Source of the DNA: an uncultured Eubacterium sp.
GTDB taxonomy: Bacteria; Bacillota_A; Clostridia; Lachnospirales; Lachnospiraceae
Direction of reading: 5' to 3'
Length of the DNA stretch: 5,626 bases
Assembly: GCA_947653505.1 (NCBI GenBank)
Contig: CANTHI010000270.1
Coordinates: 1 to 5,626, forward strand
The position numbers and the translations under genes are program-made. The notes beneath the pieces are model-generated. The model saw nothing but the letters and a program-made list of their open reading frames with translations, was not told the DNA's origin and searched no databases. Below are positions 1 to 5,578 of the stretch, piece by piece. How positions within the stretch are numbered: position 1 is the first letter of the stretch; each line of letters begins with the position of its first letter.

Positions 1-416
1 GGCGAAAATAGAAAATAAATATGTCAGATCAGGTGTCTGCACAGTTCCTAAGGCTTGCATTTCTGCTGGGTAAAATTCTGATATTTTTTGTTGATTGTCA
101 TATTACGAAATATCCTGTTGCATGAAGTACTATACCATCCGTGCAATCATTCTGAACAGCAACACGCGCAGACACAAATACCATTGCGTCTGCCGTTTTG
201 TGACAGAACTGCCTGCCGGCTTCCTCCTGCTGTACTTTACATGAAACCTGTTCTCCTGTTCATCATTTTTTCTTTTGCATAAAGTTGAGACAAACATACT
301 GTCCACCTGCGTTTCTTTTCATCGGGAATCAGATTGCCAGATTTTCGAAATCGTGCTTTGCGTTTTACAGACCATCCATGTGGTATCCGTTGGATCCGTT
401 TTGCATTCACAATCAT
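1..416. other. Stretch without a supportable gene
   Basis: This region lies beyond the predicted terminator of the BlaI-type gene. I read all frames in it. The minus strand is interrupted by stops in every frame and shows no BlaR1/M56 peptidase signature such as an HExxH motif or a run of membrane helices, which is what one would look for downstream of a blaI gene. Short open frames exist (plus 21-125, plus 88-282, minus 237-416), but none has a convincing ribosome binding site or a recognisable product. It may be plain intergenic DNA or a decayed gene; I cannot tell which. Confidence 0.5.
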
Positions 417-472
417 AAAAAGCCCCGCAACAGACGCCCTGCAAAAATCAGAGAGTACCTGTAACGGAGCTT
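417..472 (-). terminator. Intrinsic terminator of the blaI-type gene
   Basis: Read on the minus strand, AAGCTCCGTTACAG (472 to 459) pairs with CTGTTGCGGGGCTT (433 to 420). This gives a 14-position stem with one U-U mismatch and two G-U pairs. A smaller inner hairpin, CTCTG with CAGGG, lies in the loop, and a run of five T (421 to 417) closes the structure. The stem begins 24 nt after the stop codon of the repressor gene. This is a standard Rho-independent layout and suggests that the repressor transcript ends here, before any partner gene. Confidence 0.7.
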
Positions 473-495
473 ATCAACACAGCAAATATTACTGA

Positions 496-921
496 CTAAT
501 CAGGTTCATTGATCTGAGGCTCATTAATCTTTATTTCATTGAACCTGGATTCATTAATCGTTTTCTTTATTTCCTCAAACTCTGCTTCGGTCAGCATATC
601 TCTTTTGCCTAACAGTCCATAAACAAACGCTGTCATACTGCCACCATTCCAAAACTCGACATAATCCCTTAATACATCGTCTTTATATTCCTCCTTATCA
701 ACCAGTGGCTGATAATAGAAACATCTTCCTTTCCGATACATTTTAAGGTAGTCTTTTTTCACAAGTCTGGCAAGAAATGTTGATACGGTCTGTGTCTTCC
801 AGTTTTTCCCGTGCCGGGTATTCACCATCTCCGTAATTTCCTGCATGGATAACTCATGTGGGCTATCCCATACACACTTCATTACAACCTTTTCACATTC
901 TGTAATTTCCTTTGCTCGCAT
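496..921 (-). CDS. BlaI/MecI/CopY-family transcriptional repressor, orphan
   Basis: The product is a 141-residue winged-helix repressor of the BlaI/MecI/CopY (penicillinase repressor) family. The N-terminal part (about 1-75) carries the fold: ITECEKVVMKCVWD at 6-19, then the recognition-helix region WKTQTVSTFLARLVKK at 41-56, then the wing with a basic patch and an FYYQP-like segment at 68-72. The C-terminal part (about 80-121) resembles the helical dimerisation domain, ending in AEFEEIKKTI. Such proteins bind short TACA/TGTA dyads as dimers and usually repress beta-lactamase, PBP2a or copper genes. BlaI and MecI are inactivated when the BlaR1/MecR1 sensor protease pathway is triggered. No such sensor gene follows here, and a terminator closes the transcript, so the inducer and targets are unknown. 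A palindrome over its own promoter suggests autoregulation. The last 20 residues form an unusual pentapeptide repeat tail, making the protein longer than the usual 120-130 residues. The start at 921 is supported by AAAGGA six bases upstream. Confidence 0.9.
   Translation of the reverse strand: MRAKEITECEKVVMKCVWDSPHELSMQEITEMVNTRHGKNWKTQTVSTFLARLVKKDYLKMYRKGRCFYYQPLVDKEEYKDDVLRDYVEFWNGGSMTAFVYGLLGKRDMLTEAEFEEIKKTINESRFNEIKINEPQINEPD
499..558 (-). repeat. Four degenerate 15-bp units encoding the repressor's C-terminal tail
   Basis: The end of the repressor reads as four consecutive pentapeptides: INESR, FNEIK, INEPQ, INEPD (residues 122-141), directly before the TAG stop. All share the pattern (I/F)NE-x-x. 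At DNA level the units are 15 bp and diverged, so the array is older or less exact than the repeat in hemZ. The first unit may be part of the ancestral C-terminus, with the rest added by duplication. Confidence 0.7.
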
Positions 922-927
922 AGTCCA

Positions 928-933
928 TCCTTT
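928..933 (-). promoter_or_regulatory. Ribosome binding site of the blaI-type gene
   Basis: AAAGGA on the minus strand is separated by six bases (TGGACT) from the ATG at 921. This fixes the start codon. Confidence 0.75.
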
Positions 934-950
934 CCCAACTTATCAGCACC

Positions 951-966
951 ATGTAGTATACTACAT
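951..966. promoter_or_regulatory. Perfect 16-bp palindrome, likely BlaI-type autoregulatory operator
   Basis: ATGTAGTATACTACAT is a perfect palindrome centred between 958 and 959. It contains TGTA (952-955) and TACA (962-965), the tetramers recognised by the BlaI/MecI/CopY family, here in diverging order around a six-base centre. It overlaps the predicted -10 box of the repressor gene and lies 30 bp upstream of its start codon, so binding would block transcription. The assignment to this repressor is inferred from position and motif. Confidence 0.65.
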
Positions 967-983
967 TTGCCGGTTGCATTCAA
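955..983 (-). promoter_or_regulatory. Sigma-A-like promoter of the blaI-type gene
   Basis: On the minus strand, TTGAAT (-35, 983 to 978) and TATACT (-10, 960 to 955) are separated by exactly 17 bases. The -10 matches consensus at five of six positions and the -35 at four of six. The -10 sits inside the 16-bp palindrome. Expected initiation near 948 would give a leader of about 27 nt with the ribosome binding site in it. Confidence 0.6.
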
Positions 984-1062
984 TGTTTATTTTAGGTTAT
1001 AGTTTCAGGTCGCAAACGCGTTTCACGCAAAATTTAAAAACATAAACAATTACGTGTCTCTT

Positions 1063-1091
1063 AGTATAACGGAAAAAATCTCAGAAAACAA
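1063..1091 (-). promoter_or_regulatory. Possible second upstream promoter for the blaI-type gene
   Basis: On the minus strand TTGTTT (1091 to 1086) and TATACT (1068 to 1063) are 17 bases apart. Initiation would lie about 110 nt upstream of the first promoter. The region is very AT-rich, so chance matches are expected; this is a weak call. Confidence 0.25.
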
Positions 1092-1151
1092 GAGCTATTT
1101 CTTAACTATTTCTCATCTTTTTTTCTCGTAAAAACATATTTAGTAAAAATC

Positions 1152-1161
1152 TACATTTGTA
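1152..1161. promoter_or_regulatory. TACATTTGTA, possible second BlaI/CopY-type site
   Basis: The ten bases fit the classical TACAnnTGTA core of the BlaI/MecI/CopY family in converging order. It shares CTACATTTG with the right arm and flank of the palindrome at 951-966. It lies about 200 bp upstream of the repressor promoter and has no evident promoter of its own, so a regulatory role is speculative. A single ten-base match in AT-rich DNA can arise by chance. Confidence 0.3.
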
Positions 1162-1400
1162 CGTCATTTTATATGTATCTGAAAAAAAACAATTATCTTT
1201 CGTTTTTCCTTTAAAATCAACTGTTTGTAATTGTTTAAACCAATACTTCAGTTTTTATTTATATAGAATAATGCCCAATTCTTATCGGAATCATGTAACA
1301 GGCCATGATTAAATTTGCACAAAAAGCAGGTTTCTTTCGATCAAAAATTCTACTTCGTATAAAGACACTATTTCGTTATGGACATACCAGATTCCTCAAT

Positions 1401-2981
1401 TTAACAACGCTTCCAGTCTTTTTTCTGAAACAATGCACGTTTTCTTTCCAGCATTTCCCCTATTCTGCTGATATATTGGGAAATATCCTTAACATTTTCG
1501 CATCGTTCAATATGCCCGTCAGGATATACTCTTTTAGAAATACTGCCTGCTCCACAGGCAACGATACTCTGCACTTCCTCCATCATCAGAACATTATAAA
1601 TCCCGGCCTTTCCTTCCTTTGCATAACCGACATTTTCAAAATTTCCGGCCATATTTTTCTGCCGGTACATATAATATGGAACCATTCCCATTTTTGCACA
1701 TGCATCCGATGCAGCGTCCAGATGCTCCTGTGTATTTACCATCTTAAGTCCGGCATAATCTTCTTTAAACATCTGCAGTCTTGCGGCGCGTTTGAGCGCC
1801 AGTGAATGCACGGTAACGCTGTCCGGGGCAAGCTCTCTGATCTGTTCCAGCGTATTTATCACATCTTCCAGACTTTCTTCAGGCAGCCCCATGATCAGAT
1901 CCATATTGATATTATCAAATCCCATACTTCTGGCAAGGTGGAAACTGTCTGCTGTCTGTTCCACTGTATGCTGCCTTCCAATCAGATCCAGCGTTTTCTG
2001 CTTCATAGTCTGCGGATTAATCGAAATCCTGGATATTCCATGCGCCCGCAGCACTTCCAGCTTCTGGCGGGTAATGCTGTCTGGTCTGCCGGCTTCTACT
2101 GTAAACTCCATCAGACGGGACAAATCCAGCTTGTGCTCCAGCGCTGACAACAGCCATTCCATCTGTTGTGGTTCCAGTGTAGTCGGCGTTCCGCCGCCGA
2201 TATATATCGTATTTAAATATCTGCCTGCAAACTGCTGTGCCGTAAAGTCAAGCTCCTGCTCCAATGCATGCAGATAGGTATGAATCTGTTTTTTCCATCT
2301 GGAAATTGGAAAAGAAGTAAACGAGCAGTACAGACAGGTACTTGGACAAAATGGAATGCCGATATACAGACTGTACCCATTTTCCACATCCAGCCTGTGC
2401 AGTAACCGCGCCTCACGCTGCGCGATTTCTATGCTTAATGCAATCTTTTCTCCGGATGCAGAGTAAGTTTTTTGCATATAATCTGTGATCTCTGCCGGTG
2501 TTCTGCCTTCTTCGAGCATCGTCATCGGGATCTTTGACGGACGGATGCCCGTCAGCGTTCCCCACGGAAGCGTCCTGCCTGTATACGCGGAAAGCATCTC
2601 ATAAAGATTTTGTTTCAGCAGATTTTTTGTATTTTTCCGGTCGGCTTCATCAGCCGCAAATACTTTCTCAAACCGCTGCTGTCCAGGCCCGGACTGCAGA
2701 TGCCCTGACGGATACTGATCCATTCCCGATTGCAGATGCCCTGACGGATACTGATCCATTCCAGACTGCAGATGCCCTGGCGGATACTGTCCGCAGCTTC
2801 CTTCCAGCGCTATATGAATTGTATCCGGCCCATACTCCACTAAAATACGCAGCACCGGTTCTAAGTCCAAACCTTCTTTTTGCCCTGTACTCACTGTAAC
2901 ATCCTCGGACGGATAAAACGCTTTCACCAGAGAATGTATATCATATTCAAAATTTTCCTGATTCAGCTGTACCAGTATCAT
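1401..2981 (-). CDS. hemZ: HemZ-type coproporphyrinogen dehydrogenase, radical SAM
   Basis: The product (526 residues) is a radical SAM protein of the HemZ branch of the HemN/HemW superfamily, annotated as oxygen-independent coproporphyrinogen III oxidase. The [4Fe-4S] motif is CPSTCLYC with cysteines 212, 216 and 219. The fourth cysteine of true HemN (CxC) is replaced by Ser-Phe, as is usual for HemZ and HemW. Other family signatures are GRTLPWGTLTGIRPSK (135-150), a SAM-binding GGGTPTT (262-268), VEAGRPD (295-301), NMDLIMGLPEES (359-370) and the HemZ-typical C-terminal segment with PYYMYRQKNMAGNFENVGYA (435-454). The N-terminal 200 residues form the HemZ-specific extension. Residues about 64-100 are a three-copy 12-residue repeat, making the protein somewhat longer than typical. 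The reaction it performs in anaerobes without a full heme pathway is uncertain. It lies 109 bp after the hydrolase gene with no clear terminator between. The start at 2981 has AGAGG six bases upstream. Confidence 0.92.
   Translation of the reverse strand: MILVQLNQENFEYDIHSLVKAFYPSEDVTVSTGQKEGLDLEPVLRILVEYGPDTIHIALEGSCGQYPPGHLQSGMDQYPSGHLQSGMDQYPSGHLQSGPGQQRFEKVFAADEADRKNTKNLLKQNLYEMLSAYTGRTLPWGTLTGIRPSKIPMTMLEEGRTPAEITDYMQKTYSASGEKIALSIEIAQREARLLHRLDVENGYSLYIGIPFCPSTCLYCSFTSFPISRWKKQIHTYLHALEQELDFTAQQFAGRYLNTIYIGGGTPTTLEPQQMEWLLSALEHKLDLSRLMEFTVEAGRPDSITRQKLEVLRAHGISRISINPQTMKQKTLDLIGRQHTVEQTADSFHLARSMGFDNINMDLIMGLPEESLEDVINTLEQIRELAPDSVTVHSLALKRAARLQMFKEDYAGLKMVNTQEHLDAASDACAKMGMVPYYMYRQKNMAGNFENVGYAKEGKAGIYNVLMMEEVQSIVACGAGSISKRVYPDGHIERCENVKDISQYISRIGEMLERKRALFQKKDWKRC
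2692..2792. repeat. In-frame 36-bp minisatellite inside hemZ (2.8 copies)
   Basis: Units start at 2692, 2728 and 2764, each beginning GA(C/T)TGCAGATGCCCTG. Units one and two differ at only two of 36 positions; unit three runs for about 29 bp with few differences. The period is a multiple of three, so hemZ stays open. The encoded unit is DQYPSGHLQSGM; the copy nearest the N-terminus has PPG in place of PSG. The near identity points to recent duplication by slippage. It lies in the N-terminal extension, about 110 residues before the iron-sulfur motif. Confidence 0.9.
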
Positions 2982-2987
2982 AGCATA

Positions 2988-2992
2988 CCTCT
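2988..2992 (-). promoter_or_regulatory. Ribosome binding site of hemZ
   Basis: AGAGG on the minus strand lies six bases before the ATG at 2981. It supports this start; another ATG slightly upstream (2986) is out of frame and meets a stop at once. Confidence 0.7.
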
Positions 2993-2996
2993 GTCA

Positions 2997-3060
2997 ATAT
3001 CAGGCCTTTAGCATATCAGACCTTTATTATATCAAACCTTTAGCATATCAAAACTTTAGC
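2997..3060. repeat. Four tandem 16-bp repeats upstream of hemZ
   Basis: Four adjoining units begin at 2997, 3013, 3029 and 3045: ATATCAGGCCTTTAGC, ATATCAGACCTTTATT, ATATCAAACCTTTAGC and ATATCAAAACTTTAGC. They fill most of the 109-bp gap between the hydrolase gene and hemZ and stop five bases before the hemZ ribosome binding site on the coding strand. The AT ending of unit two plus the start of unit three forms a perfect TATAAT on the minus strand (3031 to 3026). The nearest -35-like TTGATA (3051 to 3046) is only 14 bases away, which is short for a promoter. Confidence 0.88.
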
Positions 3061-3090
3061 CAGTCATCCGGCCCTGATCCTGCCATCCCT

Positions 3091-3717
3091 TTACAAAAAC
3101 GGATTGTATTTCCGTTCATTTCCGATCGTTGTCCACTCTCCATGTCCCGGCAGTACCTTCGTATCATCCGGCAGCTGCAGCAGTTTTTTCTGAATGCTGC
3201 GTACCAGCTGCGACATGCTTCCTTTGGAAAAATCAGTTCTCCCTACCGACTCGCAAAACAGCGTGTCCCCGCTAAACAAAATACCCTCGCTCTTTATATA
3301 AAAACAGACGCCGCCTGGTGTATGGCCTGGTGTATGATATACTTCGATCTCAAATCCCGCCATTGAAAGATGATCCGTCTCTCCGTGAAAATACTGATCT
3401 GCATGAAATACCAGATTTTTTCCGATCATGCCACAGCAGTTATACGCCGGCTGTTCCATCGTCTGTTTATCATCCTCATGCACATAAACCTCAATCCCAT
3501 ACTGCTCCGCCAGCTGCGCTGCTGCCATGCAATGATCGAAATGACCATGTGTCAGCAGCACAGCCTTCGGATGCAGTTTCTTTTTTTCGATCTCTCCAGA
3601 AAGAATCTGTGCCTGATCACCCGGATCGATCACCAGCGTTTCATTCGTCTCACTATTTACCGCCAAAAAACAATTTGTGCCGACAACGCCGACCTGAAAT
3701 TCTTTTACTGTCATCAT
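3091..3717 (-). CDS. Metallo-beta-lactamase-fold hydrolase, glyoxalase II-like
   Basis: The 208-residue product is a cytosolic MBL-fold metal-dependent hydrolase of the glyoxalase II-like group. The metal-binding set is complete: THGHFDH (56-62, with H57, H59, D61 and H62), the histidine of TPGHTPGG (H132), the aspartate of FSGDTLF (D151) and the histidine of LPGHGEWTT (H192). The C-terminal NERKYNPFL is typical for this subgroup. The protein lacks the C-terminal substrate-binding domain of classical hydroxyacylglutathione hydrolase, so a glutathione thioester is not an assured substrate; the real one is unknown. It follows rel in the same direction and precedes hemZ, a gene order common in Clostridia. 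Two adjacent ATG codons (3717 and 3714) could start it; the first is taken. The upstream AAGG and GGG stretches give only a weak ribosome binding site, and the overlap with a short upstream frame may assist initiation. Confidence 0.9.
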   Translation of the reverse strand: MMTVKEFQVGVVGTNCFLAVNSETNETLVIDPGDQAQILSGEIEKKKLHPKAVLLTHGHFDHCMAAAQLAEQYGIEVYVHEDDKQTMEQPAYNCCGMIGKNLVFHADQYFHGETDHLSMAGFEIEVYHTPGHTPGGVCFYIKSEGILFSGDTLFCESVGRTDFSKGSMSQLVRSIQKKLLQLPDDTKVLPGHGEWTTIGNERKYNPFL

Positions 3718-3800
3718 TGTTTCATTCCCGCCTTATTTTCTCTAAATTTTCCAGTCCGCCAATGCACCGGACATCTGCCAGACCATGTCATCTGCCGCAT
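3714..3800 (-). CDS. Possible 28-codon coupling ORF between rel and the hydrolase
   Basis: An ATG overlaps the rel stop codon (TGATG, 3802 to 3798). Its frame runs 28 codons and ends with a TGA that overlaps the first ATG of the hydrolase gene (ATGA, 3717 to 3714). It thus fills the whole 82-bp gap between the two genes. The peptide starts MRQMTW, is rich in Arg, Lys and Trp and resembles nothing I recognise; in particular it does not look like the start of Dtd, often encoded at this position. No clear ribosome binding site is seen, so translation would depend on coupling from rel. A chance open frame of this length is quite possible. Confidence 0.25.
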   Translation of the reverse strand: MRQMTWSGRCPVHWRTGKFRENKAGMKQ

Positions 3801-5578
3801 CAGCCGGATGTGCGCTCAATATCGATCACGCTTTCCACCTGACGGATTTTCGTAATAATGTGATTCATCTCATCCTTGCCGCGTGTCCCGAATGAAATGG
3901 ATATCGTAGCCACTCCCTGCTTGCTTGTCTTGGAATGAATGGAATTGATATCAATTTCCCGTTCTGTAAAAATCTTTGTAATATCTACAAGCAGACCCGT
4001 CCGGTTGTTTCCATATATTTTAAGCTCGCCAAGATACAGGCCATGTTCCCCGCTGCTGCAGCCTTCCTGCCACTCTGCTTCGATTAAGCGGGTTTTTTCC
4101 ACATCGGATAAATTCATCATATTGATACAGTCTGTCCGGTGAATCGTAACCCCACGCCCTCTTGTAATATAACCACAGATCTCATCCCCGGGCACCGGAC
4201 TGCAGCATTTTGCAAAATGCGCCGCGATATCACACAGGCCATTGACGATAATGCCGCTTTTCGAATTTGTCTGTATCGGTCTGGAAGTGCCTTCTTCGTT
4301 TTCAGCCAGAATCTGCTCATCTGAAACTTCAATCGGATGATCTTTGCGGTATTCATCAAACATCTTGTTCACGATGCCTGCTTCCCTGACTCCTCCATGC
4401 CCAACCGTAGCCAGACAGGAATCCCAGTCATGAAACCCGTACTTACGCATAACCTTTGTCTGATATACAGGCTTATTAATCACGGAAAAATCGATCCCTT
4501 TTGCCTTACAGTATGCGCTGATCAGCTCCTTGCCGTGCTGAATGTTTTCTTCCTTAAGCTCACTGCGGAACCACTGGTTAATTTTTGTCTTTGCCTGTGA
4601 ACTCTTTACAATGTTCAGCCAGTCATGGCTGGGACCTCTGGAGTTTTGCGACGTAATGATTTCAATGCGGTCGCCATTCTGAATCACATAATCAATCGTC
4701 ACAAGCTTTCCATTCACTTTTGCGCCGATCATTTTGTTGCCGACGGCAGAATGAACACTGTATGCAAAATCTACAGGAGTAGAACCATTTGGCAGATTTT
4801 TGACGTCGCCGTTTGGCGTAAAACAGAATACCATATCCGAAAACAAATCCAGATCACTTTTCAAAAGACTCATAAATTCTTTATTGTCAGACATATCCTG
4901 CTGCCATTCCAGAATCTGACGCAGCCAGCTTAGTTTTTCTTCTTCCTGGCTGCCCGTAGATTTGACTCCGTTCGCAGCCTCCTTATATTTCCAGTGCGCC
5001 GCAATTCCATACTCTGCCACACGGTGCATCTCGACCGTACGGATCTGGATCTCAAACGGCTGCCCGTCCGAGCCCATCAGCGTCGTGTGCAGTGACTGGT
5101 AGCGGTTCGGCTTTGGCATGGCAATATAATCCTTAAAACGCCCCGGCACCGGTACATAATTTTCATGAATCACGCCAAGAGCCGCATAACAATCCATCAC
5201 ATTTCTGACAATAATACGGATCGCGAACAGATCATAGATCTGGTCCAGCGTTTTGTTCTGATTGACCATTTTTTTATAAATGCTGAAAAAATGCTTGGCC
5301 CTGCCGCCTATTTCAGCCTGAATGCCTGCCCGTTCAATATGCCCGCGTACCTCATCCGTCAGATTGCGGATATAGTCATCCTGTGCGGTTTTCCGCTGGG
5401 CCACCTGTTTAATCAGATCATAATAAGCTGACGCTTCCAGGTATTTCAGGCATAAATCATCCAGTTCTATTTTTACTTTGGATATGCCAAGCCGCTGGGC
5501 GATCGGAGAATAAATGTCCATCGTCTCCCTTGCGATCTCCTTCTGCTTTTCGGGCCGCATATACTGGAGTGTACGCAT
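3800..5578 (-). CDS. relA: Bifunctional (p)ppGpp synthetase/hydrolase Rel, 5' part missing
   Basis: Long RelA/SpoT homologue that makes and degrades (p)ppGpp in the stringent response. The visible 592 residues begin at the MRTL of the hydrolase-domain motif DRLHNMRTL, so this Met is not a true start. By comparison with the roughly 740-residue Rel proteins about 148 residues are missing, including the HD metal site. Domains present: end of the hydrolase domain (1-50); synthetase (about 90-200) with Asp of YDLFAIRI (D116), the RFKD motif (147-150), Tyr-Gln-Ser-Leu-His (160-164) and Glu of FEIQIRT (E176); TGS (about 246-308); a helical segment; the conserved-Cys domain with C458, C459, C468, H480 and C484; and ACT (about 518-590). 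RFKD, rather than the ExDD of monofunctional RelA, indicates a bifunctional enzyme. The ACT and Cys domains mediate ribosome sensing. The reading frame is intact throughout. Upstream of 5578 the frame runs Asn, His, then unrelated codons and a TAA (5593 to 5591), because the sequence folds back there. Confidence 0.93.
   Translation of the reverse strand: MRTLQYMRPEKQKEIARETMDIYSPIAQRLGISKVKIELDDLCLKYLEASAYYDLIKQVAQRKTAQDDYIRNLTDEVRGHIERAGIQAEIGGRAKHFFSIYKKMVNQNKTLDQIYDLFAIRIIVRNVMDCYAALGVIHENYVPVPGRFKDYIAMPKPNRYQSLHTTLMGSDGQPFEIQIRTVEMHRVAEYGIAAHWKYKEAANGVKSTGSQEEEKLSWLRQILEWQQDMSDNKEFMSLLKSDLDLFSDMVFCFTPNGDVKNLPNGSTPVDFAYSVHSAVGNKMIGAKVNGKLVTIDYVIQNGDRIEIITSQNSRGPSHDWLNIVKSSQAKTKINQWFRSELKEENIQHGKELISAYCKAKGIDFSVINKPVYQTKVMRKYGFHDWDSCLATVGHGGVREAGIVNKMFDEYRKDHPIEVSDEQILAENEEGTSRPIQTNSKSGIIVNGLCDIAAHFAKCCSPVPGDEICGYITRGRGVTIHRTDCINMMNLSDVEKTRLIEAEWQEGCSSGEHGLYLGELKIYGNNRTGLLVDITKIFTEREIDINSIHSKTSKQGVATISISFGTRGKDEMNHIITKIRQVESVIDIERTSG

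Larger units (their letters stand above)
922..1400. other. AT-rich 479-bp gap between hemZ and the blaI-type gene
   Basis: The gap holds the promoter, operator and ribosome binding site of the repressor near its left side, and weaker candidates described separately. In the middle (about 1040-1260) it is strongly AT-rich with A and T runs and a direct repeat, CTATTTCT twice, near 1105-1123. A 7-bp inverted repeat (AATCATG, 1289-1295, with CATGATT, 1304-1310) has no T-run on either side, so I do not call it a terminator. I find no clear terminator for hemZ, no RNA gene and no credible reading frame. Confidence 0.5.

Noticed and set aside
1..60. Minus-strand frame starting with ATG at 60 and running off the left edge
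   Set aside because: Only 20 codons are visible, with no Shine-Dalgarno sequence and nothing recognisable; it cannot be supported from this window.
21..125. Plus-strand frame of 34 codons with a hydrophobic centre
   Set aside because: There is no ribosome binding site or promoter, and hydrophobic stretches arise easily in T-rich DNA.
237..416. Minus-strand frame of 59 codons downstream of the blaI-type gene, a possible blaR1 start
   Set aside because: Its ATG lies at the end of the terminator T-run with no proper ribosome binding site. The product is short, very basic and without membrane helices or a peptidase motif.
1289..1310. Inverted repeat AATCATG / CATGATT as a hemZ terminator
   Set aside because: The stem is AT-rich and only 7 bp, with an 8-base loop and no T-run on either strand.
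2498..2899. Plus-strand frame with repeated ADALTDTDPF-like units
   Set aside because: It is the antisense reading of the hemZ minisatellite; the minus strand has the clear radical SAM protein.
3318..3855. Long plus-strand frames opposite the hydrolase and the 3' end of rel
   Set aside because: They are low-complexity antisense readings of well-supported minus-strand genes, with no conserved motifs.
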